From: a virus
Length of the DNA stretch: 44,182 nt
Direction: 5' to 3' (one strand)
IMG/VR virus record: IMGVR_UViG_3300009182_002237
Coordinates: 1 to 44,182 of that record
Positions 14,724-22,734 of this stretch are shown one piece after another. Below the pieces are notes generated by a model, which did not search any database, was not told the DNA's origin, and was given only the letters and a program-made list of their open reading frames with translations. Position 1 is the first letter of the stretch. Each line of letters opens with the position of its first letter. Made by a program: the position numbers and the translations under genes.

Positions 14724-14751
14724 TTGACATTTGGATATAATCGTGTATAAT
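14724..14751 (+). promoter_or_regulatory. Sigma70-type promoter placing +1 at the start codon
   Basis: TTGACA 14724-14729, 16-nt spacer, TATAAT 14746-14751. The expected start of transcription (about 14758) coincides with the ATG at 14759. Confidence 0.8.
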
Positions 14752-14758
14752 GGTATAC

Positions 14759-14971
14759 ATGATGATGAATAACTACTTGAAATGGTTTGCAACGGCAATT
14801 ACTTTGGCAGGTGCTTTATGTACCAGTTTTCGTATTGATCCGTTGAATATATACTTACTTAACATGGGTTCTATTGTATTCCTTATATGGAGTATTCGTA
14901 TTAAGGATTCGGCAATGATCGCTGTTAATTCTGGTCTTTTACTAATTTACTTTATAGGGATAATCAAATGA
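14759..14971 (+). CDS. Small multi-pass membrane protein, probably leaderless mRNA, 70 aa
   Basis: Starts MMMNNYLKWFATAITLAGAL. Three likely membrane segments, with FRIDPLNIYLLNMGSIVFLI and NSGLLLIYFIGII. The layout resembles one repeat of a SemiSWEET/PQ-loop-like protein, conserved in T4-like cyanophages as a small membrane protein. There is no room for a ribosome site between promoter and ATG, so it is either leaderless or starts at a later ATG (14765). Confidence 0.6.
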   Translation: MMMNNYLKWFATAITLAGALCTSFRIDPLNIYLLNMGSIVFLIWSIRIKDSAMIAVNSGLLLIYFIGIIK

Positions 14972-15123
14972 AATTTATTTTATCACGGGTTGTTAATAAA
15001 AGAAAAGTTACTCTATATCAATTGGACAGTGGTGGATATCGTATAAAATCTGGTAATTTTACCCAGACTTTTAAAGTATCATGTTTTGATTTTGTGTATG
15101 ATGTTTTCAAAGGTTTTAATTGA
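14968..15123 (+). CDS. Hypothetical protein, 51 aa
   Basis: ATGA overlap. MKFILSRVVNKRKVTLYQLD followed by GYRIKSGNFTQTF suggests a three-strand sheet. No family recognised. Confidence 0.55.
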   Translation: MKFILSRVVNKRKVTLYQLDSGGYRIKSGNFTQTFKVSCFDFVYDVFKGFN

Positions 15124-15134
15124 TAAATAATAGT

Positions 15135-15740
15135 ATGATATCATTCAAAGAATTTATTAAAGAGGATATTGAGTCAAGTTTATCAATATTTGATATTGAT
15201 GATACTTTATTCCGCACCAAAACTTCGGTTCATGTAATGAAGGATGGTAAGAAGGTTGGATCACTTACACCTGCAGAATACAATGTATATGATAAAAAAG
15301 ATGGTGAAGTATTTGATTTTTCTGAATTCAGATCCTCGGCAATATTTAATAAGACTGCTAAACCAGTTGATACAGTATTTAAAACTGCAAAGCGGATGCT
15401 TGATAAGTTTAGAAATACACCTCAAAAAGAGATTATCATAATCACTGCTCGGGTTGATTTGGATGATAAGAATTTATTCTTAAAGACCTTTGACAAATAT
15501 GGTTTTGATATTAAGCGGGTGCATGTGCATCGTGCCGGTAATTTATCAATGCCTGGTCCAGCAGCAAAGGCAGAGATTGCTCGAACCAAGTTAAAAAAAG
15601 GTAATTATACTATTGCCAGAATGTTTGATGACCATGCAGGTAATCTAGATGCATTTTTAGGATTGAAAAAAGAATTTGACAATATTAATTTTGAAGCATT
15701 CTTTGTCCATGAAAACGGTAATATTACAAGATATAGTTGA
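15135..15740 (+). CDS. HAD-superfamily phosphatase
   Basis: 201 aa. Motif I SIFDIDDTLFRT (nucleophile and acid Asp), motif II IIIITARVD, a conserved Lys region (AKAEIARTKLKKG) and motif IV MFDDHAGNL. The start MISFKEFIKED is typical of phage HAD proteins. It may hydrolyse a nucleotide or polynucleotide 5'/3' phosphate; the substrate cannot be read from sequence. The stop overlaps the next promoter. Confidence 0.8.
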   Translation: MISFKEFIKEDIESSLSIFDIDDTLFRTKTSVHVMKDGKKVGSLTPAEYNVYDKKDGEVFDFSEFRSSAIFNKTAKPVDTVFKTAKRMLDKFRNTPQKEIIIITARVDLDDKNLFLKTFDKYGFDIKRVHVHRAGNLSMPGPAAKAEIARTKLKKGNYTIARMFDDHAGNLDAFLGLKKEFDNINFEAFFVHENGNITRYS

Positions 15741-15765
15741 CATTCAGGTTTAGTTGTTATATAAT
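15737..15765 (+). promoter_or_regulatory. Sigma70-type promoter overlapping a stop codon
   Basis: TTGACA 15737-15742 overlaps the upstream TGA; 17-nt spacer; TATAAT 15760-15765. Drives 15793 onward. Confidence 0.75.
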
Positions 15766-15792
15766 ATGTTTTTAATTGAGAAAGTTTATATT

Positions 15793-16044
15793 ATGATTCC
15801 TATTGCATTTGCTCGTAGTCAAGCGGCACAAGAGATTGAAGAGACTATTCAATATGCCGGACTTACCGATGCCCCTCTTTTAACAAGATTAAGAGAAAAA
15901 ATAAACGATAAAAAAGTATTTTACAAGATTCCATTCAAGTATGGAATTGTAAAAGTTTATAGTCAAAGATATATATTAATAAACAAAGAAAAATATACCT
16001 CTGTTACTGCAGCACGAAGAGGTCTAGGAGAATTCATTAACTAA
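15793..16044 (+). CDS. Hypothetical protein, 83 aa
   Basis: ATG 15793 (MIPIAFARSQAAQEI), about 28 nt after the -10 box, with GAGAAAG upstream. Basic C-terminus with YTSVTAARRGLGEFIN. No domain recognised. Confidence 0.6.
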   Translation: MIPIAFARSQAAQEIEETIQYAGLTDAPLLTRLREKINDKKVFYKIPFKYGIVKVYSQRYILINKEKYTSVTAARRGLGEFIN

Positions 16045-16142
16045 TGTGGCATTATATAAGTTACCAATTACCAAATTGGTGTTATCAATTTACATTTACT
16101 GAATGGTTAGTGATAGGAGTAGTATTATGGATGATAATTTAA
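16044..16142 (+). CDS. Small Trp-rich membrane peptide, 32 aa (tentative)
   Basis: TAATG overlap with the previous stop. MWHYISYQLPNWCYQF and a hydrophobic end TEWLVIGVVLWMII. It overlaps the next gene by 16 nt. The DNA also holds an ACCAAT-loop-ATTGGT hairpin (16063-16080). Coding status is uncertain. Confidence 0.35.
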   Translation: MWHYISYQLPNWCYQFTFTEWLVIGVVLWMII

Positions 16143-16522
16143 AAGATGAATTCTATGATGGTTTTATGGTTTCACCAGATGATGATGGGAATGTTGATAT
16201 ATCTTTCTTTGAATTGAAAGACAAATATAGTCGTGGTAATCCTATAGAAGGTACCAAAGTAGGTGACAAATATCATGTAATATTGTTTAAATCTAATAAA
16301 GAAAATGTGGCTGAAATGGATTTTGATGATACTTTTGAAGCAATATTCAGAGATCCAGTTTACTATGCAACAAGTTTATTACCTAAATTTTACGGTATGT
16401 TTATAAAAAAGACAGATAAGACAGTAGAATGGTTTGAAAGTTTTTTACAAGAAGTATTGATAAAAGTTTTAGAACAACAAAAGAATGTGAAAGAGATGGC
16501 AGAAAGTATTGCTAACAATTAG
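16127..16522 (+). CDS. Hypothetical protein, 131 aa
   Basis: ATG 16127 (MDDNLKDEFYDGFMV) behind AGGAG. Acidic, mixed alpha/beta; C-terminal helices EWFESFLQEVLIKVLEQQ. No family recognised. Confidence 0.65.
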   Translation: MDDNLKDEFYDGFMVSPDDDGNVDISFFELKDKYSRGNPIEGTKVGDKYHVILFKSNKENVAEMDFDDTFEAIFRDPVYYATSLLPKFYGMFIKKTDKTVEWFESFLQEVLIKVLEQQKNVKEMAESIANN

Positions 16523-16531
16523 GAGATTATT

Positions 16532-16816
16532 ATGGAACTATTATTTACAGATAAAAAAAGTAAGACATGGTTGAAGAAGTTACTAAGTAAAGAAGGTGCT
16601 ATTGTTACATTTACCAAAAAAGATGGTACTGAGCGTGTAATGAAAGCAACATTAAATGAGAATGTTATTCCACAAGAGTTTGCGCCAAAATCTGAAGATA
16701 ACAGAAAAGTAAATGATGAAGTTATTGCGGTATTTGATTTAGAGAATCAAGGTTGGCGGAGTTTTAGATATGACTCTATTAAACAAGTTGAGGTTGTTTT
16801 AGGAGGTGTTAAATGA
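16532..16816 (+). CDS. WYL_2/Sm-like SH3 beta-barrel protein (DUF2693-like), 94 aa
   Basis: IVTFTKKDGTERVMKATLNE, then VFDLENQGWRSFRYDSIKQV. This matches the small phage family with an Sm-like SH3 barrel annotated as DUF2693/WYL_2. It may bind nucleic acid; role unknown. Starts behind GGAG. Confidence 0.75.
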   Translation: MELLFTDKKSKTWLKKLLSKEGAIVTFTKKDGTERVMKATLNENVIPQEFAPKSEDNRKVNDEVIAVFDLENQGWRSFRYDSIKQVEVVLGGVK

Positions 16817-17013
16817 ATATGATTATGAAAATATTATTAGGAATTAGTATAGTTGTTATAGCAGCAAGTATTATAGTTTTTTCACCACTTTTATCTATTT
16901 GGTGTTTTAATACTTTGTTTCCTGTTTTAGCAATTCCGTATACCTTTGACACATGGTGTGCGGCATTTTTATTAACGTCATTTTTATCATTTAATATATT
17001 GAAAGCAAGATAA
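16813..17013 (+). CDS. Small membrane protein, 66 aa
   Basis: N-terminal helix (ILLGISIVVIAASIIVFS), then the characteristic LLSIWCFNTLFPVLAIPYTF and TWCAAFLLTSFLSF. This NTLFPvlaIPYT pattern recurs in small T4-like phage membrane proteins. ATGA overlap with the previous gene. Confidence 0.7.
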   Translation: MNMIMKILLGISIVVIAASIIVFSPLLSIWCFNTLFPVLAIPYTFDTWCAAFLLTSFLSFNILKAR

Positions 17014-17522
17014 TGAAAGTAAAAATTGGGCCATACTTAGACTGGTGGGGTCCATACCAATTTGCTGATTTATTTCAAAAGGTTGGTGTGTCTGAAGATA
17101 CATGTTATAAGATTGGTGAATGGTTGTGTGAAACTTGGGTGAAAGATTTGTGTGAATGGATCCATAATAAACACAAACGAAAAATATCAATTCAGATTGA
17201 TAAGTGGGATACTTGGAGTATGGATCATACTTTAGCAATGATTATCTTACCAATGTTGAAACAGTTAAAAGCAACTCAACATGGTATTCCTGGCGGTTTG
17301 GTAAAGTATGATAGTAATAGTGTCCAATCATGTTTTGAGTTTTATAAGGAAGGAGATGATGCAGCATTCAATTCTGCAGTAGAAGAATGGGACAAAATTA
17401 TGGATAAAATGATTTGGTCTTTTGAAAAAATAATAAAAGATGATGATAAAATTATTAACGATCCAAAGATACAAGAAGGTTTAGATTTATTTGGTAAATA
17501 TTACAGAGCATTATGGGACTAG
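17013..17522 (+). CDS. Conserved phage protein (MKVKIGPY family), 169 aa
   Basis: Starts MKVKIGPYLDWWGPYQ; core KISIQIDKWDTWSMDHTLA, IILPMLKQLKATQHGIPGG, and end EGLDLFGKYYRALWD. A well-marked family in many tailed phages with no assigned activity. Soluble, no membrane segment. Confidence 0.8.
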   Translation: MKVKIGPYLDWWGPYQFADLFQKVGVSEDTCYKIGEWLCETWVKDLCEWIHNKHKRKISIQIDKWDTWSMDHTLAMIILPMLKQLKATQHGIPGGLVKYDSNSVQSCFEFYKEGDDAAFNSAVEEWDKIMDKMIWSFEKIIKDDDKIINDPKIQEGLDLFGKYYRALWD

Positions 17523-17531
17523 GAGACTAAC

Positions 17532-17873
17532 ATGAATGAAGCAATTAAGAATTTAGCAATCAAGTATGGTATTGTTATTGACCGTGCATTAAATGATCCT
17601 GAAGGATATGATAGTTATAGAACATATGATAGAATGAATTTGTTTATTAGTGCAACAAAAGAATATTATTTAAGTAGGTATGAAGAAATGCAGAAACAAA
17701 AGAAAGAACAAAAAGAAGAAATTCTTCTTGATTTAGAAAAAGATGAATTACATAATTTAATGTTAATGGCACATGATAGAGATATCACATTAAATGAAAT
17801 GTGTGAGATCATACTTAGCGAGTTTATTGAGCAGGATAGATTAAACCATATTAGTAACAAAGAGAATGAATGA
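17532..17873 (+). CDS. Phage protein with C-terminal RHH-like segment, 113 aa
   Basis: The central charged coiled coil (EMQKQKKEQKEEILLDLEKD) is followed by ELHNLMLMAHDRDITLNEM and IILSEFIEQ, which looks like a ribbon-helix-helix DNA-binding unit. It may be a small regulator. ATGA overlap with the next gene. Confidence 0.65.
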   Translation: MNEAIKNLAIKYGIVIDRALNDPEGYDSYRTYDRMNLFISATKEYYLSRYEEMQKQKKEQKEEILLDLEKDELHNLMLMAHDRDITLNEMCEIILSEFIEQDRLNHISNKENE

Positions 17874-18070
17874 AAGATGCAGAATTCATAAGACGAGAAA
17901 TCGCTTATGATTTAGATAGTATTACTAAGTATAAAGATAAGAATTTAATTCTTTCTTATCAGTTAGGCGTATTGCAGAAACAGTTAGCAGAGATATATTA
18001 TAATGATCCTATATTGTATAGGGAATGGCGTGATAAGATTGAATGGATAAGAGATGTGAGAAATGAATAA
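17870..18070 (+). CDS. Hypothetical helical protein, 66 aa
   Basis: MKDAEFIRREIAYDLDSITK..., helical and charged, ending EWRDKIEWIRDVRNE. No family recognised. Overlaps the next gene by 8 nt. Confidence 0.6.
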   Translation: MKDAEFIRREIAYDLDSITKYKDKNLILSYQLGVLQKQLAEIYYNDPILYREWRDKIEWIRDVRNE

Positions 18071-18452
18071 TCAAATTGTAGCAAATAGAATCAAAACACC
18101 AGATGGTACTATTCTACAATCATACCATAGACACGATTATAAAGAATATACCGATAAGAATGGTAAAGAATATATGGTTGATGGTGGTCTAGATTATCTT
18201 CGTAGAAATGTTCACGATGATGCACCATATATAGAATTATCATTAATGATGAGTGATTCTTTTGTAGAGATTAGAGAATCATTTCATTGGGGCACTCGTG
18301 GCAAAGATGGTAAACAACCATTAACTTGGGTACCATTAACAGATATGACAACAGATCATATTTTTGCTACACAAGATAATTGTAAATTGACACCATGGTT
18401 AAAAGAATTATTTGATAAAGAATTGGAGTATAGAGATGAAAGTCGTGATTAA
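18063..18452 (+). CDS. Conserved phage protein (TPDGTILQSYHRHDY family), 129 aa
   Basis: RIKTPDGTILQSYHRHDYKE, then YMVDGGLDYLRRNV, and SFHWGTRGKDGKQPLTWVPL followed by TDHI. This layout is well conserved in T4-like and other phages; function unknown. Confidence 0.8.
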   Translation: MNNQIVANRIKTPDGTILQSYHRHDYKEYTDKNGKEYMVDGGLDYLRRNVHDDAPYIELSLMMSDSFVEIRESFHWGTRGKDGKQPLTWVPLTDMTTDHIFATQDNCKLTPWLKELFDKELEYRDESRD

Positions 18453-18786
18453 TAAATGTTTTGGTGGATTTGGTTTATCACATGAGGGTGTTATGCGATA
18501 CGCCGAGTTGAGTAATACTAATATAATTGCTGTTGATGCGGAAAAAGATGATTATGTTAGAAAACATTATTATTTAAATGAAGTTAGTAATGATAATTAT
18601 TGGGCATCAATGGATTTATTAAGAAATTGTCCTTATCTAGTTCAAACGGTAGAAGAATTGGGTAATGCATCATTCGGTGATTATGCAGAATTAAAAGTTG
18701 TTGATGTACCTGATGATGTTGATTGGGAAATTGGTGAGTATGATGGTACAGAGTGGGTTGCTGAGAAGCATCGCACATGGAGTTAA
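18436..18786 (+). CDS. Conserved phage protein (MKVVINKCFGGFGLS family), 116 aa
   Basis: ATG 18436 behind GGAG. N-terminus MKVVINKCFGGFGLSHEG and C-terminus DVDWEIGEYDGTEWVAEKHR are the two conserved ends of a very common phage family of unknown function. It overlaps the previous gene by 17 nt. Confidence 0.8.
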   Translation: MKVVINKCFGGFGLSHEGVMRYAELSNTNIIAVDAEKDDYVRKHYYLNEVSNDNYWASMDLLRNCPYLVQTVEELGNASFGDYAELKVVDVPDDVDWEIGEYDGTEWVAEKHRTWS

Positions 18787-18787
18787 T

Positions 18788-19240
18788 ATGGAATTTTTTA
18801 TGGATGATAAAAGAGATTATAGTAATGTAATTCAATCTTGGTTAGAAGAATTCAGAGCAACAATGGATCCTGATCCAAGTGATGGCATTTCAGTTCAAGG
18901 TGATAATTCAGGAGATACATTTCCTGGTGTAAAGATTATCTTTGATGGTTATGCTGAATTAGATGATGGACAACCCGATCTTAAGACAGAATCATATACA
19001 GTATTTGTTCATAAAGAATCATTACGCAATAAACATTTTCCTGAACATGAAGTATTTCCAACATCATTCGGTTCATGGATTATTCATAGACCAGATGAAG
19101 AGGTTTGTATCTATGCTTGGTATAGTTCTGATGACGCTAGGTGGGACGTAATACCATTTGAAGATAATAATGGTACTAATATGAAACCTCATGTAATATC
19201 AGATTTAATTTTTAAGATACATAAAGCATACACAGAATAG
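18788..19240 (+). CDS. Hypothetical protein, 150 aa
   Basis: ATG 18788, 1 nt after the previous stop, with GGAG upstream inside that gene. Asp-rich; central PTSFGSWIIHRPDEEVCIYA strand. Last protein gene before the tRNA cluster. No family recognised. Confidence 0.65.
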   Translation: MEFFMDDKRDYSNVIQSWLEEFRATMDPDPSDGISVQGDNSGDTFPGVKIIFDGYAELDDGQPDLKTESYTVFVHKESLRNKHFPEHEVFPTSFGSWIIHRPDEEVCIYAWYSSDDARWDVIPFEDNNGTNMKPHVISDLIFKIHKAYTE

Positions 19241-19246
19241 TTTTAT

Positions 19247-19330
19247 GGAGTAGAAGCATCAACGGTGATGCAGTGGACTGTAAATCCGCCGGCTCTGCCA
19301 CGCCTGGTTCGATCCCAGGATACTCCACCA
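19247..19330 (+). tRNA. tRNA-Tyr (GTA)
   Basis: Class II tRNA with a long variable arm (GGCTCTGCCACGCC region). Anticodon loop CTGTAAA gives GTA. T arm TGGTTCGATCCCA, encoded CCA. Acceptor GGAGTA pairs with TACTCC; the seventh position is a G-A mismatch. Confidence 0.92.
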
Positions 19331-19338
19331 AGTTTTAT

Positions 19339-19426
19339 GGAAGTTTGGGTGAGAGGTTTAAACCAGCAGACTTGAAATCTGCCGATCTGAAAGGGTCCGT
19401 GAGTTCGAATCTCACAGCTTCCGCCA
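19339..19426 (+). tRNA. tRNA-Ser (TGA)
   Basis: 88 nt, class II, acceptor GGAAG.../...CTTCC, anticodon loop CTTGAAA (TGA), long variable arm, T arm GTGAGTTCGAATCTCAC, discriminator G, encoded CCA. Confidence 0.95.
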
Positions 19427-19428
19427 AC

Positions 19429-19503
19429 GCCCGATTAGCTCAGTGATAGAGCAACGCACTTGTAATGCGTAGGCCGTCTGTTTGATCCAGACATCGGGCA
19501 CCA
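19429..19503 (+). tRNA. tRNA-Thr (TGT)
   Basis: Acceptor GCCCGAT/ATCGGGC, anticodon stem ACGCA/TGCGT with loop CTTGTAA (TGT). The T loop TTTGATC departs from TTCRA at one base. Discriminator A, encoded CCA. Confidence 0.93.
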
Positions 19504-19509
19504 AAATAT

Positions 19510-19585
19510 TCCCCGATAGCTCAGTCGGTAGAGCGACGGACTGTTAATCCGCAGGTCCCTGGTTCAAGTCCAGGTCGGGGAGCCA
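19510..19585 (+). tRNA. tRNA-Asn (GTT)
   Basis: Acceptor TCCCCGA/TCGGGGA, anticodon stem CGGA/TCCG with loop CTGTTAA (GTT), T arm CCTGGTTCAAGTCCAGG, discriminator G, encoded CCA. Very close to bacterial tRNA-Asn. Confidence 0.95.
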
Positions 19586-19589
19586 TTTT

Positions 19590-19665
19590 CTGCTTGTAGT
19601 TCAGTGGATAGAACAACAGCCTTCTAAGCTGTGGGTCGCTGGTTCGATTCCAGCCAAGCAGGCCA
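19590..19665 (+). tRNA. tRNA-Arg (TCT)
   Basis: Acceptor CTGCTTG/CAAGCAG, anticodon stem ACAGC/GCTGT with loop CTTCTAA (TCT), T arm GCTGGTTCGATTCCAGC, discriminator G, encoded CCA. Reads AGA/AGG, the Arg codons favoured in AT-rich phages. Confidence 0.95.
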
Positions 19666-19678
19666 AATATATAATATT

Positions 19679-20212
19679 ATGACTAAACCGATAATTAAAA
19701 AAGAACCATATAAACAAGGACTACTTGATGGTCTTTGTGGATTCTACTCTATTATCAATTCATTTCATTATCTAGACTCAAAGTATGGCCAAGACCGTGC
19801 AGAGAAACTAATGCGAGAGATGTTATCAATCAATCCTAATCTCTTTCACAAATATTATGCCGAAGGTACATACTTAGAGAATGTTACAAAAATATTACAA
19901 AAGGTAACTCAAAAAGAAAAAAAGTTTAAATTTGAAGTAATTTTTGAGGATGAATTCTTTGATGATCATTATGAATACTTTGCTTGTCTAAATGAACATA
20001 TAAATGAAAAGAAAGTTGCAATTATTTCGTTTGGACCACCTTGGCATCATTGGTCTGTAGTAACGAAAATTGATTGCCGAACAGAGAAAATATATCTTTT
20101 TGACTCTGCAGATGCCAAAAACTACATGAATTTTGATGAGTTTTCATTAAAAAGACGCAAAAACACAATCCAACTCTATACTCACGAAACTATAATAATA
20201 AAACATAAATAG
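19679..20212 (+). CDS. Papain-like cysteine peptidase-like protein
   Basis: 177 aa from ATG 19679; a longer frame would start in the tRNA. The order QGLLDGLCGFYSIINSFHYL (Cys at an NlpC/C39-like position), FGPPWHHWSVVTKI (His) and IYLFDSADAKNY (Asp) is that of a Cys-His-Asp papain-fold enzyme. No signal peptide, so it is cytoplasmic unless exported by another route. It stands 5 nt before csgF and may be in the same operon. It could process a phage or host protein; the target is unknown. Confidence 0.6.
   Translation: MTKPIIKKEPYKQGLLDGLCGFYSIINSFHYLDSKYGQDRAEKLMREMLSINPNLFHKYYAEGTYLENVTKILQKVTQKEKKFKFEVIFEDEFFDDHYEYFACLNEHINEKKVAIISFGPPWHHWSVVTKIDCRTEKIYLFDSADAKNYMNFDEFSLKRRKNTIQLYTHETIIIKHK
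20204..20211 (+). promoter_or_regulatory. Possible late promoter box CATAAATA before the curli operon
   Basis: One mismatch to TATAAATA, overlapping the peptidase stop and 6 nt before the csgF ATG. If used, the csgF mRNA would be nearly leaderless. Weak evidence. Confidence 0.25.
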
Positions 20213-20217
20213 TCTTT

Positions 20218-20676
20218 ATGAAAACAATAACCAAGTTGCTTTGTGTTATTTGTTATTATACATTTTTTGCGGTTTCTACTGCAAGTGCCGGTGAGTTAAT
20301 CCATCAATTCAATAGTCCTGTATTTTCGGGTATAGGGTATTCTTCGCATGTCCTGACTATTGAGCAGATTGAACAACAACGCAGACAAAAATTAAAAGAT
20401 GATGCCAAAGCCGCCAATGATGCGGCTAATCGTGCTGCATCTAGTACCAACTTAGCAAAATTTCTTGTTAATGTTGAATCACGAATTTATGCACAATTAT
20501 CAAAACAATTAGCAGATTCTATGTTTACTGATAATGGTGCAACATCTGGTACAATGGATTTTCAGGGGACCAATATATCATGGGTTAAATCAAGCACAGA
20601 GGTAACACTAACGATAACGGAGTCAAATGGTAATAGAACAGATATCACTGTGCCTATTGCTACATTTGGTTTCTAA
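20218..20676 (+). CDS. csgF: CsgF-like curli assembly factor
   Basis: 152 aa. Signal peptide (to about ASAGE), then the CsgF N-terminal signature: GELIHQFNSPVFSG, parallel to the FxNPxFGG of CsgF that enters the CsgG pore, followed by an Ala/Asn-rich helix and a C-terminal beta segment (VTLTITESNGNRTDITVP) matching the CsgF tail. CsgF links the CsgG channel to the extracellular nucleator. It is followed by a barrel gene and csgG in one operon. Length is close to E. coli CsgF (138 aa). Confidence 0.85.
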   Translation: MKTITKLLCVICYYTFFAVSTASAGELIHQFNSPVFSGIGYSSHVLTIEQIEQQRRQKLKDDAKAANDAANRAASSTNLAKFLVNVESRIYAQLSKQLADSMFTDNGATSGTMDFQGTNISWVKSSTEVTLTITESNGNRTDITVPIATFGF

Positions 20677-20688
20677 AAAAGGAAAAAA

Positions 20689-22734
20689 ATGCTTAGAAAA
20701 ATTATAACAGTATCATTGTTATGTTTTTCGTCATGGATATATGCTCAAACAACTGGATCGATTTTTGCGCTTACAGGCGACTACATTAAAATTGGTGTGA
20801 GTGATTATGGTACAATTGGAAGTAAAGGTAACACAAGTCCTGGTATTCTCTATGATAATACCGGTACAAGAACATTTAATACATCATACGATTATTTAAC
20901 TCCAGGAACTCCGTTTGAGGGTTTCACTGTTAAGTATACGAATGGTGCTGGCACAGTTATAACACAAACAAATAATAACACTGGTGCTACTTCTATCACT
21001 GGTGGTATTTTAACTAATTACAGTGGAATTGCTTACGCAAGTTCTACATTTGATAATCGTGCAGTTTGGACTGGTAACGGTAATGGTTACAGTTTAATCA
21101 ACGATGTTCGTTTTAATAACAATCAAAAATTTGTTGATATCACTACAACATTAACATCATCGGTAGCAATGACTAATCTTTACTTTGGTCGTTTCACTGA
21201 TCCAGATGCTAGAGCGGCAGCAGGTGATAGTTCAGCAACAACAAATACTTTAGGATTCAGTCCTATTGGTATTAAACAAGTAGTATTCTCTGAAGCATTA
21301 TCATCAAAGTATGCATTAGGTTTATATTCTGCTGCAACTAATGTTGGTGCTGGTATCAGTAGCGGATGGACAACCGATCCAATTCAATATTACAACGGTG
21401 TTAATAATGGCACTGGTGACTATACAATTGGTTTAGGTTTTCTTGTTCCATCAGTTGCAGTTGGTGATATTGTTAAGTTTCAATATGCATATATTTTTGG
21501 ACCATCCACATTGACCGCTGGTGCTACTGCAGTAAGTTCTGGTGCAGGTGGTGGAACGCCAGGTGTTGTTCCTGGTTGCACATCAAGTTGCGATATGGTT
21601 GGAGTCACACCAGTAGCACCTGCCGCACCTACAGTTGTTAGCACAAGCACTGCTACAGTTACCGTTTCAGATAATACAGTAGTTAATACTGGATTGCCTG
21701 TAATCACTGCCAGCACTGCACATCATGTTGCAACCGAAAACAAAACAAAGCAAACTATTGCAAGAGAAACAACCACTAATGTTACAACACCATTTACACG
21801 AACAATTACCACTCTAGTTCGCACTACAACAACATGGAGTGATGGTTCTGTAACAACATCGGATAGTTCTACAAGTGCTGCCTCATCTTTAGTTAATGAT
21901 GTAGTTACTTCAGTTGCTAATGATAGTTTCTCTGGTCGCATTGACCAACAAGCACAATTGTCTGATTTGAATAAAGGTATCAATCGTGGTTTAGATATGG
22001 ATCCATTCCGTCAAGATGGATACAAGACAGACAACGGAACATTCTATACCACAATCGGTAGTTTAAAAACTACAATGGCTGATGGTTATAGTTCTAAGAG
22101 TGATATATCCGCAATTGCTTTTGATAGAGATGTCAATAGTGATTTAAAGATTGGTGGTCAATACAGTTTAGTATCAACAAGAATGTCAGGTGTAGATAGT
22201 CTTACTAAACAAGAAAAACAACACTTTGGTGTTTATAGTGTTTACAAGTTGCCTAAAGATTTAATTTTATCAACCAATATTGGTAGTGCAAGTAATGATA
22301 TTGGTTCAATAAGAAATGTTGAAGGATTGTTTAGAAACTATTATGCAACAAAAGGAACAGATAGTTGGATATCTAATAAAGTTTATAGTCCTGAGCTTTC
22401 ACAAATGATTAGACTATTTGCTGGATACACATTTGGAACAACAAAAGTAAATAGTTACACTGAAAAAGGTAGTATTCAAAGTGCCAGAGCAGTTGATAGC
22501 AATTCAAGAAGTTTTGATTATGCTGAATTTGGTGCAATGATTCGTAAGAATTTTGATAATAAGATTAGTGTCACTGGTCAGTTAAGTTCAACAACAGATG
22601 GTTATTTAACTGCCTCTGCTGGTGCGTTTTACTCACCACAAAAGAATAGTAATGTTGGTATACAAGTAGCACAGCAACAAAAAGAAGGTAACAAGACTGA
22701 TTCAATGATTTTTAAAGTAAGAATGAATTTCTAA
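20689..22734 (+). CDS. Large outer-membrane beta-barrel protein with passenger and linker
   Basis: 681 aa. Signal peptide MLRKIITVSLLCFSSWIYA. Residues about 20-280 are a Gly/Thr/Asn-rich beta region; 285-400 a Val/Thr/Pro linker (APAAPTVVSTSTATVTV); from about 440 a region that ends in amphipathic strands and a terminal Phe (MIFKVRMNF), as in BAM-inserted barrels. It is placed between csgF and csgG, so it is likely part of the curli-like surface complex or an adhesin that uses it. The family is not named from sequence alone; autotransporter-like is a guess. Confidence 0.6.
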   Translation: MLRKIITVSLLCFSSWIYAQTTGSIFALTGDYIKIGVSDYGTIGSKGNTSPGILYDNTGTRTFNTSYDYLTPGTPFEGFTVKYTNGAGTVITQTNNNTGATSITGGILTNYSGIAYASSTFDNRAVWTGNGNGYSLINDVRFNNNQKFVDITTTLTSSVAMTNLYFGRFTDPDARAAAGDSSATTNTLGFSPIGIKQVVFSEALSSKYALGLYSAATNVGAGISSGWTTDPIQYYNGVNNGTGDYTIGLGFLVPSVAVGDIVKFQYAYIFGPSTLTAGATAVSSGAGGGTPGVVPGCTSSCDMVGVTPVAPAAPTVVSTSTATVTVSDNTVVNTGLPVITASTAHHVATENKTKQTIARETTTNVTTPFTRTITTLVRTTTTWSDGSVTTSDSSTSAASSLVNDVVTSVANDSFSGRIDQQAQLSDLNKGINRGLDMDPFRQDGYKTDNGTFYTTIGSLKTTMADGYSSKSDISAIAFDRDVNSDLKIGGQYSLVSTRMSGVDSLTKQEKQHFGVYSVYKLPKDLILSTNIGSASNDIGSIRNVEGLFRNYYATKGTDSWISNKVYSPELSQMIRLFAGYTFGTTKVNSYTEKGSIQSARAVDSNSRSFDYAEFGAMIRKNFDNKISVTGQLSSTTDGYLTASAGAFYSPQKNSNVGIQVAQQQKEGNKTDSMIFKVRMNF

